64,000 nt of DNA from the NCBI GenBank assembly GCA_018399075.1, contig CP073763.1, positions 1,839,842 to 1,903,841 of the forward strand. Direction: 5' to 3'. The stretch's first letter is position 1, and every line of letters begins with the position of its first letter. The notes below the pieces were generated by a model that saw nothing but the letters and a program-made list of their open reading frames with translations, ran no database searches and was not told the origin of the DNA. This stretch comes from Simkaniaceae bacterium (GTDB lineage: Bacteria; Chlamydiota; Chlamydiia; Chlamydiales; Simkaniaceae). The translations under genes and the position numbers were made by a program. Shown here in pieces: positions 27,241 through 36,001 of the stretch.

Positions 27241-29200
27241 CGACTGTAAACCCAAATTCATTTGCAATATCACTCATAGGAGCAGAAATTCCAAACTCAT
27301 CGATTGAAATTGAAACTCCATGCTCTCCAACAAACCGAGACCAACCAAAGCTTACACCCGCTTCAATTGAAACACGCTTTCCTAAATCACCACAAGCGAC
27401 ACTACGTTTATATTCTTCATCTTGCTGGTCAAAAAGCTCCCAGCAAGGAAGGGAAACAACGCGCGTCTCTTTCCCTTGTTTTTCTAAGGCTATTGCAACA
27501 TCAAGGGCTAAAGAAACCTCTGATCCTGTTGCAAAAAGGGTGTAATCACACTTCCCATTTTCCTTTTTGATAATATAGCCCCCACGCCCAGCACCTTCAT
27601 GATAGGGAAGGTTCGTCTCCTTTAAAACAGGGAGATTTTGCCGCGATAAAATAATCGCTGTTGGGTAAGGATAGTTAAGGGCTGAAATCCAGGCGGCCTT
27701 TACTTCATGAGCATCGGCAGGTCGAAAGACATGAAGATTGGGGACCGCACGCAAAGATGCTAAATGTTCAACGGGTTGATGTGTCGGCCCATCTTCTCCT
27801 AAAAAGACCGAATCATGTGTCAGCTGAAAAATTACATGAAACTTTGAAAGGCAGGCTAAGCGAAGTCCATTCCTTAAATAATCAGAAAAGGTGAAAAAGG
27901 TTCCAACATATGGGAGAAACATATGGGTTTGAAAAAGCCCTGAGGCAATTGTTGTCATTCCAAATTCACGGATTCCAAATTTAATATTCCTTCCTTTAAA
28001 GTCATTCTGGGCAATCAAAGGATACTCTTTCATCATCGTACAATCAGAGCCTGAAAGATCAGCCGACCCCCCATAGAGAAAAGGTAGTTCTTTTCCTAAA
28101 ACTTGTAAAATCGCTTGAGAGGCTTTTCGTCCAGATATAGGATCAGAAAATTCTATTTTATTTAGGGTGTCTTCAAGACTTTTTGGTATGACCCGCTCAT
28201 GCATCGCTTGAAATTCTTTTGCCAGATCAGGGTAAGCTTTATGCCAAGCATCAAAAGATTGTTTCCACGCTTCTTCAAGAGCTGCTTGCTTTGAAAGTTT
28301 TTCTTCGAAGAAGGTTTTCACTGATTGAGGAATATAAAACTCTTCTTCAGGGAGACCTAAAGCCTCTTTTGTCTCTTTGACCTCTTCTGGACCAAGAGGA
28401 GACCCATGGGCTTTTGATGTCCCTTGTTTATGAGGAGATCCTTTTCCAATAATCGTTCTGCACTCAATAAAGACGGGACGCGTTTGATTTTCTTGAATTT
28501 CTTTCATCACTTGATCAATAGACTCTAAGTCATTCCCATCCATTTGATAGACTTCAAAACCGTAGGCTTTATAGCGAGCAGGAACATCTTCAGAAGAGGA
28601 TTGGTCAAGAGGGCCATCAAGGGTAATCTTATTTGCATCATGAATCAAAACCAGGTTATCGAGGCAGAGGTGACCTGCAAAAGAACTGGCTTCATTGGAA
28701 ACCCCTTCCATCAAGCACCCATCACCGGCCAAACAGTAAACCTTAGGGCTTAAGATTTGATGATCTTCATGATTAAACTTTGTCTCTAGAATTTTTAAAC
28801 CTAAAGCTTGTCCTACGGCATTTCCAATACCTTGTCCTAAGGGCCCTGTTGTCGATTCAACACCAGGAGTCTCTCCATATTCTGGGTGACCAGGGGTTTT
28901 TGAATGAAGCTGACGAAAATTCTTAATGTCATCAAGGGTTAGGTCAAACCCAGCTAAATGAAGGCAAGAATAGAGCCACATCGATCCATGCCCTGCTGAT
29001 AAAACGACGCGGTCTCGATTCATCCATTGAGGGTTTTTTGGATTGTGACGAAGAAGGTGACCATAAAGATAGGCCCCCAGTTCTGCACATCCCATGGGAA
29101 GACCAGGATGTCCTGAATTTGCTTTTTGTACAGCTTCAAATGAAAGTTGCCGAATCGTATTTGCTGTTTTTTCTAAAATTTTCTTAAGATCTTCATCCAT
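27209..29200 (-). CDS. tkt: transketolase
   Basis: Thiamine diphosphate enzyme of the non-oxidative pentose phosphate pathway, moving two-carbon units between sugar phosphates. The 663 residues match the usual length. Seen: the N-terminal SGHPGLPMGCAELGAYLY, the TPP-binding motif starting GDGCLMEGVSNEAS and ending near LDNLVLIHDANK, the catalytic region LTHDSVFLGEDGPTHQPVEHL split over strands, and the C-terminal domain with VSIEAGVSFGWSRF. In Chlamydia tktB lies close to alaS and mfd; here tkt diverges from alaS across 84 bases and hemE follows it. Confidence 0.96.
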   Translation of the reverse strand: MDEDLKKILEKTANTIRQLSFEAVQKANSGHPGLPMGCAELGAYLYGHLLRHNPKNPQWMNRDRVVLSAGHGSMWLYSCLHLAGFDLTLDDIKNFRQLHSKTPGHPEYGETPGVESTTGPLGQGIGNAVGQALGLKILETKFNHEDHQILSPKVYCLAGDGCLMEGVSNEASSFAGHLCLDNLVLIHDANKITLDGPLDQSSSEDVPARYKAYGFEVYQMDGNDLESIDQVMKEIQENQTRPVFIECRTIIGKGSPHKQGTSKAHGSPLGPEEVKETKEALGLPEEEFYIPQSVKTFFEEKLSKQAALEEAWKQSFDAWHKAYPDLAKEFQAMHERVIPKSLEDTLNKIEFSDPISGRKASQAILQVLGKELPFLYGGSADLSGSDCTMMKEYPLIAQNDFKGRNIKFGIREFGMTTIASGLFQTHMFLPYVGTFFTFSDYLRNGLRLACLSKFHVIFQLTHDSVFLGEDGPTHQPVEHLASLRAVPNLHVFRPADAHEVKAAWISALNYPYPTAIILSRQNLPVLKETNLPYHEGAGRGGYIIKKENGKCDYTLFATGSEVSLALDVAIALEKQGKETRVVSLPCWELFDQQDEEYKRSVACGDLGKRVSIEAGVSFGWSRFVGEHGVSISIDEFGISAPMSDIANEFGFTVDAILNRLLLS

Positions 29201-29284
29201 CAGTGATCTTTCCTTGCTTTTAGCCGTGAAATACCCTATTTTTAAGTCTTAAGGATTAAGATATCAAGAACAAAGTTAAACGTT

Positions 29285-31915
29285 ATGTTATCACAAGAGA
29301 TAAGAAAAAAATTCCTCGCTTACTTTAAAGAAAAAAACCACTCCATTATTCCTTCATCGCCCACGGTTCCTCATGACGATCCCACCCTTCTTTTTATCAA
29401 TGCAGGGATGAACCAATTTAAAGATGTTTTCCTTGGAAAGAGTCAGCGTGATTATACACGAGCGACCTCTTCTCAAAAATGTATCCGTGTTGGGGGTAAA
29501 CATAATGACCTCGATAATGTGGGCCATACCTCGCGCCATATGACCTTTTTTGAGATGCTTGGAAACTTTTCTTTTGGGGACTACTTTAAAAAAGAGGCAA
29601 TAGAGTTTGCTTGGCACGTGACAACTGAAATTTTTCAATACGATCCCAAACGTGTTTGGGTTTCTGTCTTTGAAACCGATGATGAAGCTTATGAACTCTG
29701 GAAACCTCATATCGATGAAAAGCGGATTATCCGCCTGGGAGAAGACGAAAATTTCTGGTCGATGGGAGATACTGGTCCCTGCGGCCCTTGCTCTGAACTT
29801 CTCTATGATCGAGGAGATAAATTTGGCCCTGCCTCGAATCCTTTTGAGGATAAAACAGGGGAAAGATACCCCGAGTTCTGGAACCTTGTTTTTATGGAGT
29901 TTAATAAAGATAGCAGCGGAAAAATGACTCCCCTTCCTAAGCAATGTGTTGATACTGGAGCTGGGCTGGAGCGCGTTGTCTCCTTTATGATGGAGGCTGA
30001 TAATGTCTTTCAGTCTGATATTCTTAGCACCCTTATTGCCCGCGTTGAAGAGTTATCGGGAAAGAAATATGATTCTAGCGACCTTCATCTTGCTCCCGCT
30101 TTCCATGTCATTGCTGATCACGTCCGTGCTCTTGCCTTTGCCATGGCAGATGGGGCTCAACCCAGCAATATCGAACGAGGGTACGTCCTCCGTAAAATTC
30201 TTCGTCGCGCTGTCCGTTATGGACGTCTTCTTGGATTTAACAAACCTTTTCTTGCTGACGTTTTTCCCCGCCTTGTTGAAACAATGGGGAGTGATTACCA
30301 CGAACTTAAGCAGTCTCAGTCTCAAATCAGCGAAATTTTGTCGATTGAAGAAGAAAGCTTTTTCCGCACCCTTCGCCGTGGAGGAAATATCTTAAACACT
30401 ATCATTGAAAAGGCAAACAATAGTAGCCGGAAAGAAATTAGTGGAGAAGATGCTTTTAAACTTAAAGATACCTATGGCTTTCCATTAGAAGAGATTCTCC
30501 TTATTGCTAAAGATAGCGAGCTCACCGTCAATCTTGATTCTTACGAACTCCTTGAAAAACAAGCACGTGACCGGTCACGCCAAGCTAAAGCTAGCCACAA
30601 ACAAATGGCCGAAACAACCATTTTCGAAAGTTTTGTGAAGCATCATGGCACCTCAATATTTGTCGGGTATGATGAAGTTGAAACGGAAGGGAGTGTTATC
30701 GGTCTTATTGTTGATGGACAGTCTGTCGAAACAATGAAAGAAGGCCAAGAAGGGCTTGTCATTCTCGATGAAACACCTTTCTATGCTGAGAAAGGAGGGC
30801 AAATCGGTGATGTAGGAACCCTTACCCATGAAAAAGCGCGCTTCATTGTTCAAGATTGCCAAAACCCTTATCCTGGCGTTATTGCCCACCATGGAGTTTT
30901 AGAAAAGGGAACTCTTATTATTGGGGAACCTGTTATTGCAGAAATTAATGAAAGCCGTCGGGAAGCTATTGCAAAACATCACACCGCCACACATCTTCTT
31001 CATTGGGCCCTTCAAAAAGTTTTAGGCTCTCATATTAAACAAGCCGGCTCTCTTGTAGAATCCAATCGCCTACGCTTTGACTTTAACCATCACAAGGCCC
31101 TCTCCCAAGAAGAACTTCGCGAAATTGAAAAACTTGTCAATGAAAAAGTCTGGGAAAATAAACCCCTTAAATCCTATGAAATTAAACTCGAGGATGTCCA
31201 AAAACATCCTGAAATCAAACAGTTCTTTGGGGATAAATATGGAGAAGTCGTCCGCGTTGTTGACATCAATGGCTACTCTAAAGAGCTTTGCGGTGGCACT
31301 CATGTCCAAAATGTCGGAGAAATTGGCTATTTCCGGATTTCTAAAGAGGGGAGCATCGCTAAAGGAGTCCGCCGGATCGAAGCCGTGACAGGAAAAGAGG
31401 CAGAAAAGCTCCGCTATGCCCTCGAAGACCAACTTTTTAATATTGCCCTTACACTTAAAGCTAACCTTCCAAAAGTTGATGACGCCCTTCAGAACCTCAT
31501 TAAAGAAAATGCCAAACTAAAAGAGCAGGCCCTTTTTGCTCGAAAAAAATACCTGAATGACTTGTCCTCTACTTTGATGACAAACGTCAAGCAAGTTGGC
31601 AGCGTCTCTATTCTTAGCGCTGTTGTCGATATTGAAAAAAGTGAGCTTAATGATTTAGGGAATGATCTCATGGGGCGGATACAATCAGGGGTACTTCTCC
31701 TTTGCGTCGTTGATGGAGAAAATTGCCAACTTTATCTCAAAGTTTCTCCCGATCTTGTTGAAAAGGGAATCCACGCAAACACCCTTATTAAATCCATTGC
31801 AGACCTTGTTGGAGGCTCTGGAGGAGGTAAAAAGGAGATGGCACAAGCAGGTGGCAAAAACTCTAAAGGGGTGATTATCGCTTTCGATAAAATTGAAGAA
31901 ATGCTCCGAGAATAG
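29285..31915 (+). CDS. alaS: alanyl-tRNA synthetase
   Basis: Class II synthetase charging tRNA-Ala, with an editing domain that clears Ser- and Gly-tRNA-Ala. The 876 residues match the bacterial length. Seen: FINAGMNQFKDVFLG in the N-terminal core, RHMTFFEMLGNFSFGDYFK (motif 2 region, about 80-98), the zinc/editing motifs HHTATHLLH (H-x3-H) and CGGTHV in the second half, and the C-terminal glycine-rich VGGSGGGKKEMAQAGG. It is divergent from tkt. The same neighbourhood (tkt, alaS, mfd) exists in Chlamydia, though here an accessory island separates alaS from mfd. Confidence 0.97.
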   Translation: MLSQEIRKKFLAYFKEKNHSIIPSSPTVPHDDPTLLFINAGMNQFKDVFLGKSQRDYTRATSSQKCIRVGGKHNDLDNVGHTSRHMTFFEMLGNFSFGDYFKKEAIEFAWHVTTEIFQYDPKRVWVSVFETDDEAYELWKPHIDEKRIIRLGEDENFWSMGDTGPCGPCSELLYDRGDKFGPASNPFEDKTGERYPEFWNLVFMEFNKDSSGKMTPLPKQCVDTGAGLERVVSFMMEADNVFQSDILSTLIARVEELSGKKYDSSDLHLAPAFHVIADHVRALAFAMADGAQPSNIERGYVLRKILRRAVRYGRLLGFNKPFLADVFPRLVETMGSDYHELKQSQSQISEILSIEEESFFRTLRRGGNILNTIIEKANNSSRKEISGEDAFKLKDTYGFPLEEILLIAKDSELTVNLDSYELLEKQARDRSRQAKASHKQMAETTIFESFVKHHGTSIFVGYDEVETEGSVIGLIVDGQSVETMKEGQEGLVILDETPFYAEKGGQIGDVGTLTHEKARFIVQDCQNPYPGVIAHHGVLEKGTLIIGEPVIAEINESRREAIAKHHTATHLLHWALQKVLGSHIKQAGSLVESNRLRFDFNHHKALSQEELREIEKLVNEKVWENKPLKSYEIKLEDVQKHPEIKQFFGDKYGEVVRVVDINGYSKELCGGTHVQNVGEIGYFRISKEGSIAKGVRRIEAVTGKEAEKLRYALEDQLFNIALTLKANLPKVDDALQNLIKENAKLKEQALFARKKYLNDLSSTLMTNVKQVGSVSILSAVVDIEKSELNDLGNDLMGRIQSGVLLLCVVDGENCQLYLKVSPDLVEKGIHANTLIKSIADLVGGSGGGKKEMAQAGGKNSKGVIIAFDKIEEMLRE

Positions 31916-31995
31916 CCTCTAAAGCGCTTTTTGCGTGACATTTAATATTTAAATTTACATACTATTTTTCCTTTGAATAACTTAAGGAATATTGA

Positions 31996-32568
31996 ATGGA
32001 ACTACTCACTCCGACTCAGAGCTACTACCACACTTTTGATAACGCACGTGTATACTTTGAAGAGACCTCGTGGGGAGGCATTACTCCAACTGCTCCTAAA
32101 GAAGAGGCAAAGCCAAACACAACACCAAGTCAAACCTTTCAAGAACTTGTTCGGACCTATGAAAGTGAAGCTCAAAAAATCAGAGAGCACTGTGGAGCCT
32201 CATTAGAGACTCTCGAAGTTTTAGACTTTAGCAATTTGGGACTGACCCAACTCCCCCCACATATTCTTCTAGAATGCAAAAAAGCAAGACGACTCGATCT
32301 GAGTGGAAATAACATCCACTTTCTTCCCTGCCAACTACAAACTCTTCACTTAGCGTCTTTAGATATTAGTGGCAATAAACGACTCCAGCCCAATATCCCT
32401 TCATGGTTGGGCACGTTGCCAGGACTAGTACTCATCGCAAATGATATGGGTCTCGATTTTGTTCCTGAAGGATTTACTCTAGATCGATTGGTTTCCAACG
32501 ACCTTCCCGAAGGAATGGAACATGTTTATGGACAAACACAGCTTCCAGCATCAACAGATATCTACTGA
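31996..32568 (+). CDS. small leucine-rich repeat protein, candidate effector
   Basis: A 190-residue protein. Residues about 72-155 hold three or four leucine-rich repeats, with the L-x-x-L-x-L-S-x-N-x-L pattern seen in ARRLDLSGNNIHFLP and LASLDISGNKRLQPNIP. The N-terminal 60 residues are flexible (Pro/Thr/Glu) and carry no signal peptide, as is common for type III secreted proteins. The C-terminus is short and polar. LRR proteins usually bind other proteins; the partner is unknown. AAGGA precedes the ATG. It is convergent with a protein kinase gene, with 2 bases between stops, within a run of host-interaction-like genes. Confidence 0.8.
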   Translation: MELLTPTQSYYHTFDNARVYFEETSWGGITPTAPKEEAKPNTTPSQTFQELVRTYESEAQKIREHCGASLETLEVLDFSNLGLTQLPPHILLECKKARRLDLSGNNIHFLPCQLQTLHLASLDISGNKRLQPNIPSWLGTLPGLVLIANDMGLDFVPEGFTLDRLVSNDLPEGMEHVYGQTQLPASTDIY

Positions 32569-32570
32569 TC

Positions 32571-34097
32571 TTATTCTCTATAATGCCTTGATGGTGCTGA
32601 CAACAACACTGCTTTTGAAACCTTTACCCGCCTTTTTTTAGTCTCAACAGGCAAAGATCGAGAGGGTAAAGAACTTTGCGATAGCTGCGAACGCTTTCTT
32701 CCGGAAGGCTCCGTATTCCCTTGATTGTCAGCCCCTGTTGCTTCTACTTCATCAAAAAGTGAAGGGAGAGGAATCGGGTTATAGATAGTAAGAAGCGTTT
32801 GAAGCCTCTCTTCTGCCTCTTCCATCGTTGGAAGGAGAGAGGGGTCATTACTTTGAAGACTCACGACAAACTCTACATATTGTCTAAGTGCTTCAATACC
32901 TTGGGGAGGCAAGTGCGGCTCTAATCGCGCAATAGATTCACCAAGAGTTGCTCTCAAATCTTCCTGCGATGGATAAAGAAGGACTGTAGAAGGAATATAT
33001 CCACTGAAAGCAATTATAACAGGCCCAACAGCTGCTTCAGAAAGATCAAGAAGCTCTTCATCTGTTCTAGGAATGGGCATTTCTGCAGGTTTCATCTTTT
33101 GTAGGAGATCCTCAAATGAAACCCCTGTCTCCTTTTGATAATGCTTGAGAAGTTTGACTACCCCACCCTCTACAAGAGTGCGTCCTAAAGAAAATACATC
33201 GGCTTCTTTTTTCTGAATCCCACTTCTATTTCTTTGCTGAACAGAATTTTCCCAGATAAAATCAGGCGCGAATTGAGGGGTTAAAGCTGTCATATGCTTT
33301 TCAGATTTTTCGGTTGTGGCAAGGCCAAAGTCAGTGACTTGAGCCTGAGCCTCCTCCCCTTTTTTAATCACTACAATATTTGCAGGCTTTAGGTCTCTGT
33401 GGATTTGATCCGATCGATGGAGCGCAGCCATTCCTGCTGCAATATCCCTTGAAATCCTAAGAACTGACAGAAGAGGAAATCTCAATGTATTTAACTTTAA
33501 ATGCTCAAGATCACAGTCTGCAGGAGCCACAATTCCAATATATAGACTTTTGCCGATTACACGACTTGTTGATTCAAACGTATTAATATACTTTTTTCCA
33601 TCAGGACTGACTAAAAGTTGTGCTTCATGCTGACTTTGAAAGGAACGTCTAGCAAACTTAGCCACTTTTCTTTCAGGAGAAGATCCATCACGGGGGAATT
33701 GCAGCACGGAAAAAACTTGCGCTTCAGCTCCTCGACCGATAGCCTTACCTTTAATGTAAACATTACCTGGTGATGCAAAAACTTCTTGATTTGTTGCTGT
33801 TGCATGAAATTGGAGAACTGCCCCCCCTCTTCTATCGGGAGAAAAGCCTTCTTGCCATTTCACAAGACTTCTTGAGAGAGGGGAAGGAACCCCTCTTTCC
33901 TTAAGCCTTCTAACCACCCTTGGAGGTGTAGCAAAGTGTCGTTGGCTAACAGCTTGAGTCGCTTCAGTTGTAGTTGATTGTGAAGAGCTCTCTTCATATT
34001 CAACTAAAACAGTTACAGCAACCGTTGAAGGAAGAGGCTCTTCTTCCAAAGTCGGCACTTTAGGCTGCAAAGGCCCATGAATAATCCTATTAGACAT
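32571..34097 (-). CDS. eukaryotic-type Ser/Thr protein kinase with NLS-like tail
   Basis: A 508-residue protein. The kinase domain spans about 115-320: glycine loop GRGAEAQVF (121-129), ATP-anchoring lysine K147, catalytic loop HRDLKPAN (233-240, D235), DFG 256-258, activation end APD, and D300 in the ADVFSLG helix. All catalytic residues are present, so it is probably active. The flanking regions are Ser/Thr-rich. The tail has KKRRVKVSK (487-495), similar to a monopartite nuclear localisation signal. No membrane segment or PASTA repeats, unlike housekeeping bacterial kinases such as PknD. AGAGGTGA precedes the ATG. An effector acting on host proteins is the likely role, but this is inference. 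Confidence 0.88.
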   Translation of the reverse strand: MSNRIIHGPLQPKVPTLEEEPLPSTVAVTVLVEYEESSSQSTTTEATQAVSQRHFATPPRVVRRLKERGVPSPLSRSLVKWQEGFSPDRRGGAVLQFHATATNQEVFASPGNVYIKGKAIGRGAEAQVFSVLQFPRDGSSPERKVAKFARRSFQSQHEAQLLVSPDGKKYINTFESTSRVIGKSLYIGIVAPADCDLEHLKLNTLRFPLLSVLRISRDIAAGMAALHRSDQIHRDLKPANIVVIKKGEEAQAQVTDFGLATTEKSEKHMTALTPQFAPDFIWENSVQQRNRSGIQKKEADVFSLGRTLVEGGVVKLLKHYQKETGVSFEDLLQKMKPAEMPIPRTDEELLDLSEAAVGPVIIAFSGYIPSTVLLYPSQEDLRATLGESIARLEPHLPPQGIEALRQYVEFVVSLQSNDPSLLPTMEEAEERLQTLLTIYNPIPLPSLFDEVEATGADNQGNTEPSGRKRSQLSQSSLPSRSLPVETKKRRVKVSKAVLLSAPSRHYRE

Positions 34098-34180
34098 ATT
34101 TTAATCACCTCTGGTTTATTGACTTACATAATGGTATTATTAAACTATTAATATATAGTAATTATTTCAATGCTTAAACA

Positions 34181-35755
34181 TCAGATGATTAAGTACTGGG
34201 TGTCGTTTTCATTCTTTTTAGCTCTTTTTGCCTCTCTTTGTTCACTCTGAGAGGGGCTGTGACGCCTTTCTTTAGAACTAGAAACTTTTGATTCAGAAAG
34301 GCTTAACTCAATAGTTTTATCAATGTTTAAGGTTGCCTCACCAGCAAAATGCCCTGTTTTAGCTTCCTGTTCATTAGGAAGACTAGGAAGATGGAACGGA
34401 ATACTAGGAGCGCTAGCATCCCTAATAACCTTAAGGCGCTCTCTGACAGCACTGATCAAAACATCTCCCTCATTCTCAGCATCGGCACCTAAAAAGGCTA
34501 AAAGTCCTCTTTTACTGAGGTTTTGGAGCTCCATTGCTAACTGAGCAAGATTTTGAAGAGCAAGATATTCCTTTTCTGAAACAGCCTTTTTTAAACGACC
34601 GAGCGCTTGCAAGGTATGATTAAGAATGGTTTCTGCATCTTTAAAAATATGAAGAACGTCTCCTCTTCGTGGATCAATGCCGACATGAAAGACTTTGCCA
34701 GGGTGGACCGCTTCAAATGCTTCAAGTTCTCTGTCCGAGAAATGCCCAGTCAACGTCTCTGGAATCAGTAAATGATCCACGAAAGGCGCTAGAACTACAT
34801 CATACTTTTTACCATACTGTCTCAGAATTAAATTAATAACATCGAGTTGAATGGTCCGCCCTAAAGCAAAAATATCAGCTGCCTTCCCTTGATAACCTCC
34901 TTCGCAACTCCGCTTTCCTTTGATTGACCTATATTTTTGCCCTAAAATAGAGTCCCAAATAAAAGGGGCCGCATATTTTGGAGTTAAAGCAGTACTATGC
35001 TTTACCCCTTCAGGAGCAAGCGCGCTAATTAATCCAAAGTCAGTCACTTTTCCAGGGCCTTCCCAAGGATTGCAAAGAAGATTAGCCCCTTTAATGTCGC
35101 GCAAGACCATATTTGCCCTATGAAAAGAGCCAACACCTTCAGCTATATCAACAAGCTGCCTTAAAACAAAATGGACGCCAACTCTAGGGGTTCTATAGTC
35201 GATATGACAAAGATCACAACTACTAGCATTAAAGATAGCGATATACCCTGCTGACCCTATACCAGTGGGTGCGCTTTGGAGCAAGCCATAAGCTCCCATA
35301 AAATGGTCAATTTTTGAACTTAGTTTTGAAGCTGGACTGAGAAGATTAAGTCTTTCTACTTCTGGATCAAAAGGGCTCCGAGCTGTCTTAATCAACTGAT
35401 TCTTGGGATCTCCCCCATCCATAGGAATAGAAACGGTGAAGTAAGCCGTACTTTGAGTTCCTTTACCTGCCGTTTTCTGAACAATATGAAAATCTCTCGA
35501 TGTAACGAAAATGGCGTGCTCTCGCGTTGCTGAAACAGGCATATGAAATGCACTTTCCGGCTGCTCTTGCACATAGGCCATAACTTTAATAATTCTACCA
35601 AATAACCCACTAGGATCTTGATACTCTGGATAGACGATTTTTAAGTGACTAAGTGCCGTTGCTTGCTCACGACTCATTTCCTGTATTGGTTGCTCTCTAA
35701 CAGCGGCTGAATCAGGAGCAACCTGAACTCTTTTCAATGATGAAATCTCTTCCAT
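34181..35755 (-). CDS. second eukaryotic-type protein kinase, divergent, bipartite NLS-like tail
   Basis: A 524-residue relative of the downstream kinase. The catalytic loop is VLRDIKGANLL, so the usual HRD histidine is Leu while the aspartate (D220) is kept; DFG is at 239-241, the ATP lysine is K123, and ADIFALGRT corresponds to subdomain IX. The glycine loop is degenerate (KGTQSTAYF). The shared string TALTPxxAxxFIW in the activation segment links it to the first kinase. The C-terminus has RR at 497-498, an 11-residue spacer and KRAKK at 510-514, the spacing of a bipartite nuclear localisation signal. GGAG lies seven bases before the chosen ATG. 83 bases separate it from the first kinase. 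Confidence 0.85.
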   Translation of the reverse strand: MEEISSLKRVQVAPDSAAVREQPIQEMSREQATALSHLKIVYPEYQDPSGLFGRIIKVMAYVQEQPESAFHMPVSATREHAIFVTSRDFHIVQKTAGKGTQSTAYFTVSIPMDGGDPKNQLIKTARSPFDPEVERLNLLSPASKLSSKIDHFMGAYGLLQSAPTGIGSAGYIAIFNASSCDLCHIDYRTPRVGVHFVLRQLVDIAEGVGSFHRANMVLRDIKGANLLCNPWEGPGKVTDFGLISALAPEGVKHSTALTPKYAAPFIWDSILGQKYRSIKGKRSCEGGYQGKAADIFALGRTIQLDVINLILRQYGKKYDVVLAPFVDHLLIPETLTGHFSDRELEAFEAVHPGKVFHVGIDPRRGDVLHIFKDAETILNHTLQALGRLKKAVSEKEYLALQNLAQLAMELQNLSKRGLLAFLGADAENEGDVLISAVRERLKVIRDASAPSIPFHLPSLPNEQEAKTGHFAGEATLNIDKTIELSLSESKVSSSKERRHSPSQSEQREAKRAKKNENDTQYLII

Positions 35756-36001
35756 TAACAATCTCCAAACTAAATCACATAAAAAACAATATCAATTGTT
35801 TACGAAAACAGCAACTTTAAATAAAAAATTAACAAACTATCAATTAAAGTATTTAATTAACTTGCCGACTTATTGGTGCTTTTTTTCTCTTCTATTGAAG
35901 GAGTCATTCTATCCCCTCTCTTTTAACCGGTTCCATTGTGATAAAAGTTTGCTTTTTTATCATGAAATGCTAAATGGGAGTTAAGAGAGGTGCGATTTTT
36001 T
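35756..36001. other. AT-rich divergent intergenic region
   Basis: About 245 bases between the second kinase (leftward) and the autotransporter (rightward). It must hold both promoters. An imperfect hairpin with GATAAAAG and CTTTTTTATC arms lies near 35938-35962, ahead of the autotransporter. Nothing else recognisable is present. Confidence 0.4.

Noticed and set aside
29354-29944. 196-codon frame opposite alaS
   Set aside because: Shadow of alaS on the other strand.
35938-35962. Hairpin before the autotransporter gene
   Set aside because: The arms pair only with a two-base bulge and are AT-rich; too weak to call an attenuator or terminator.
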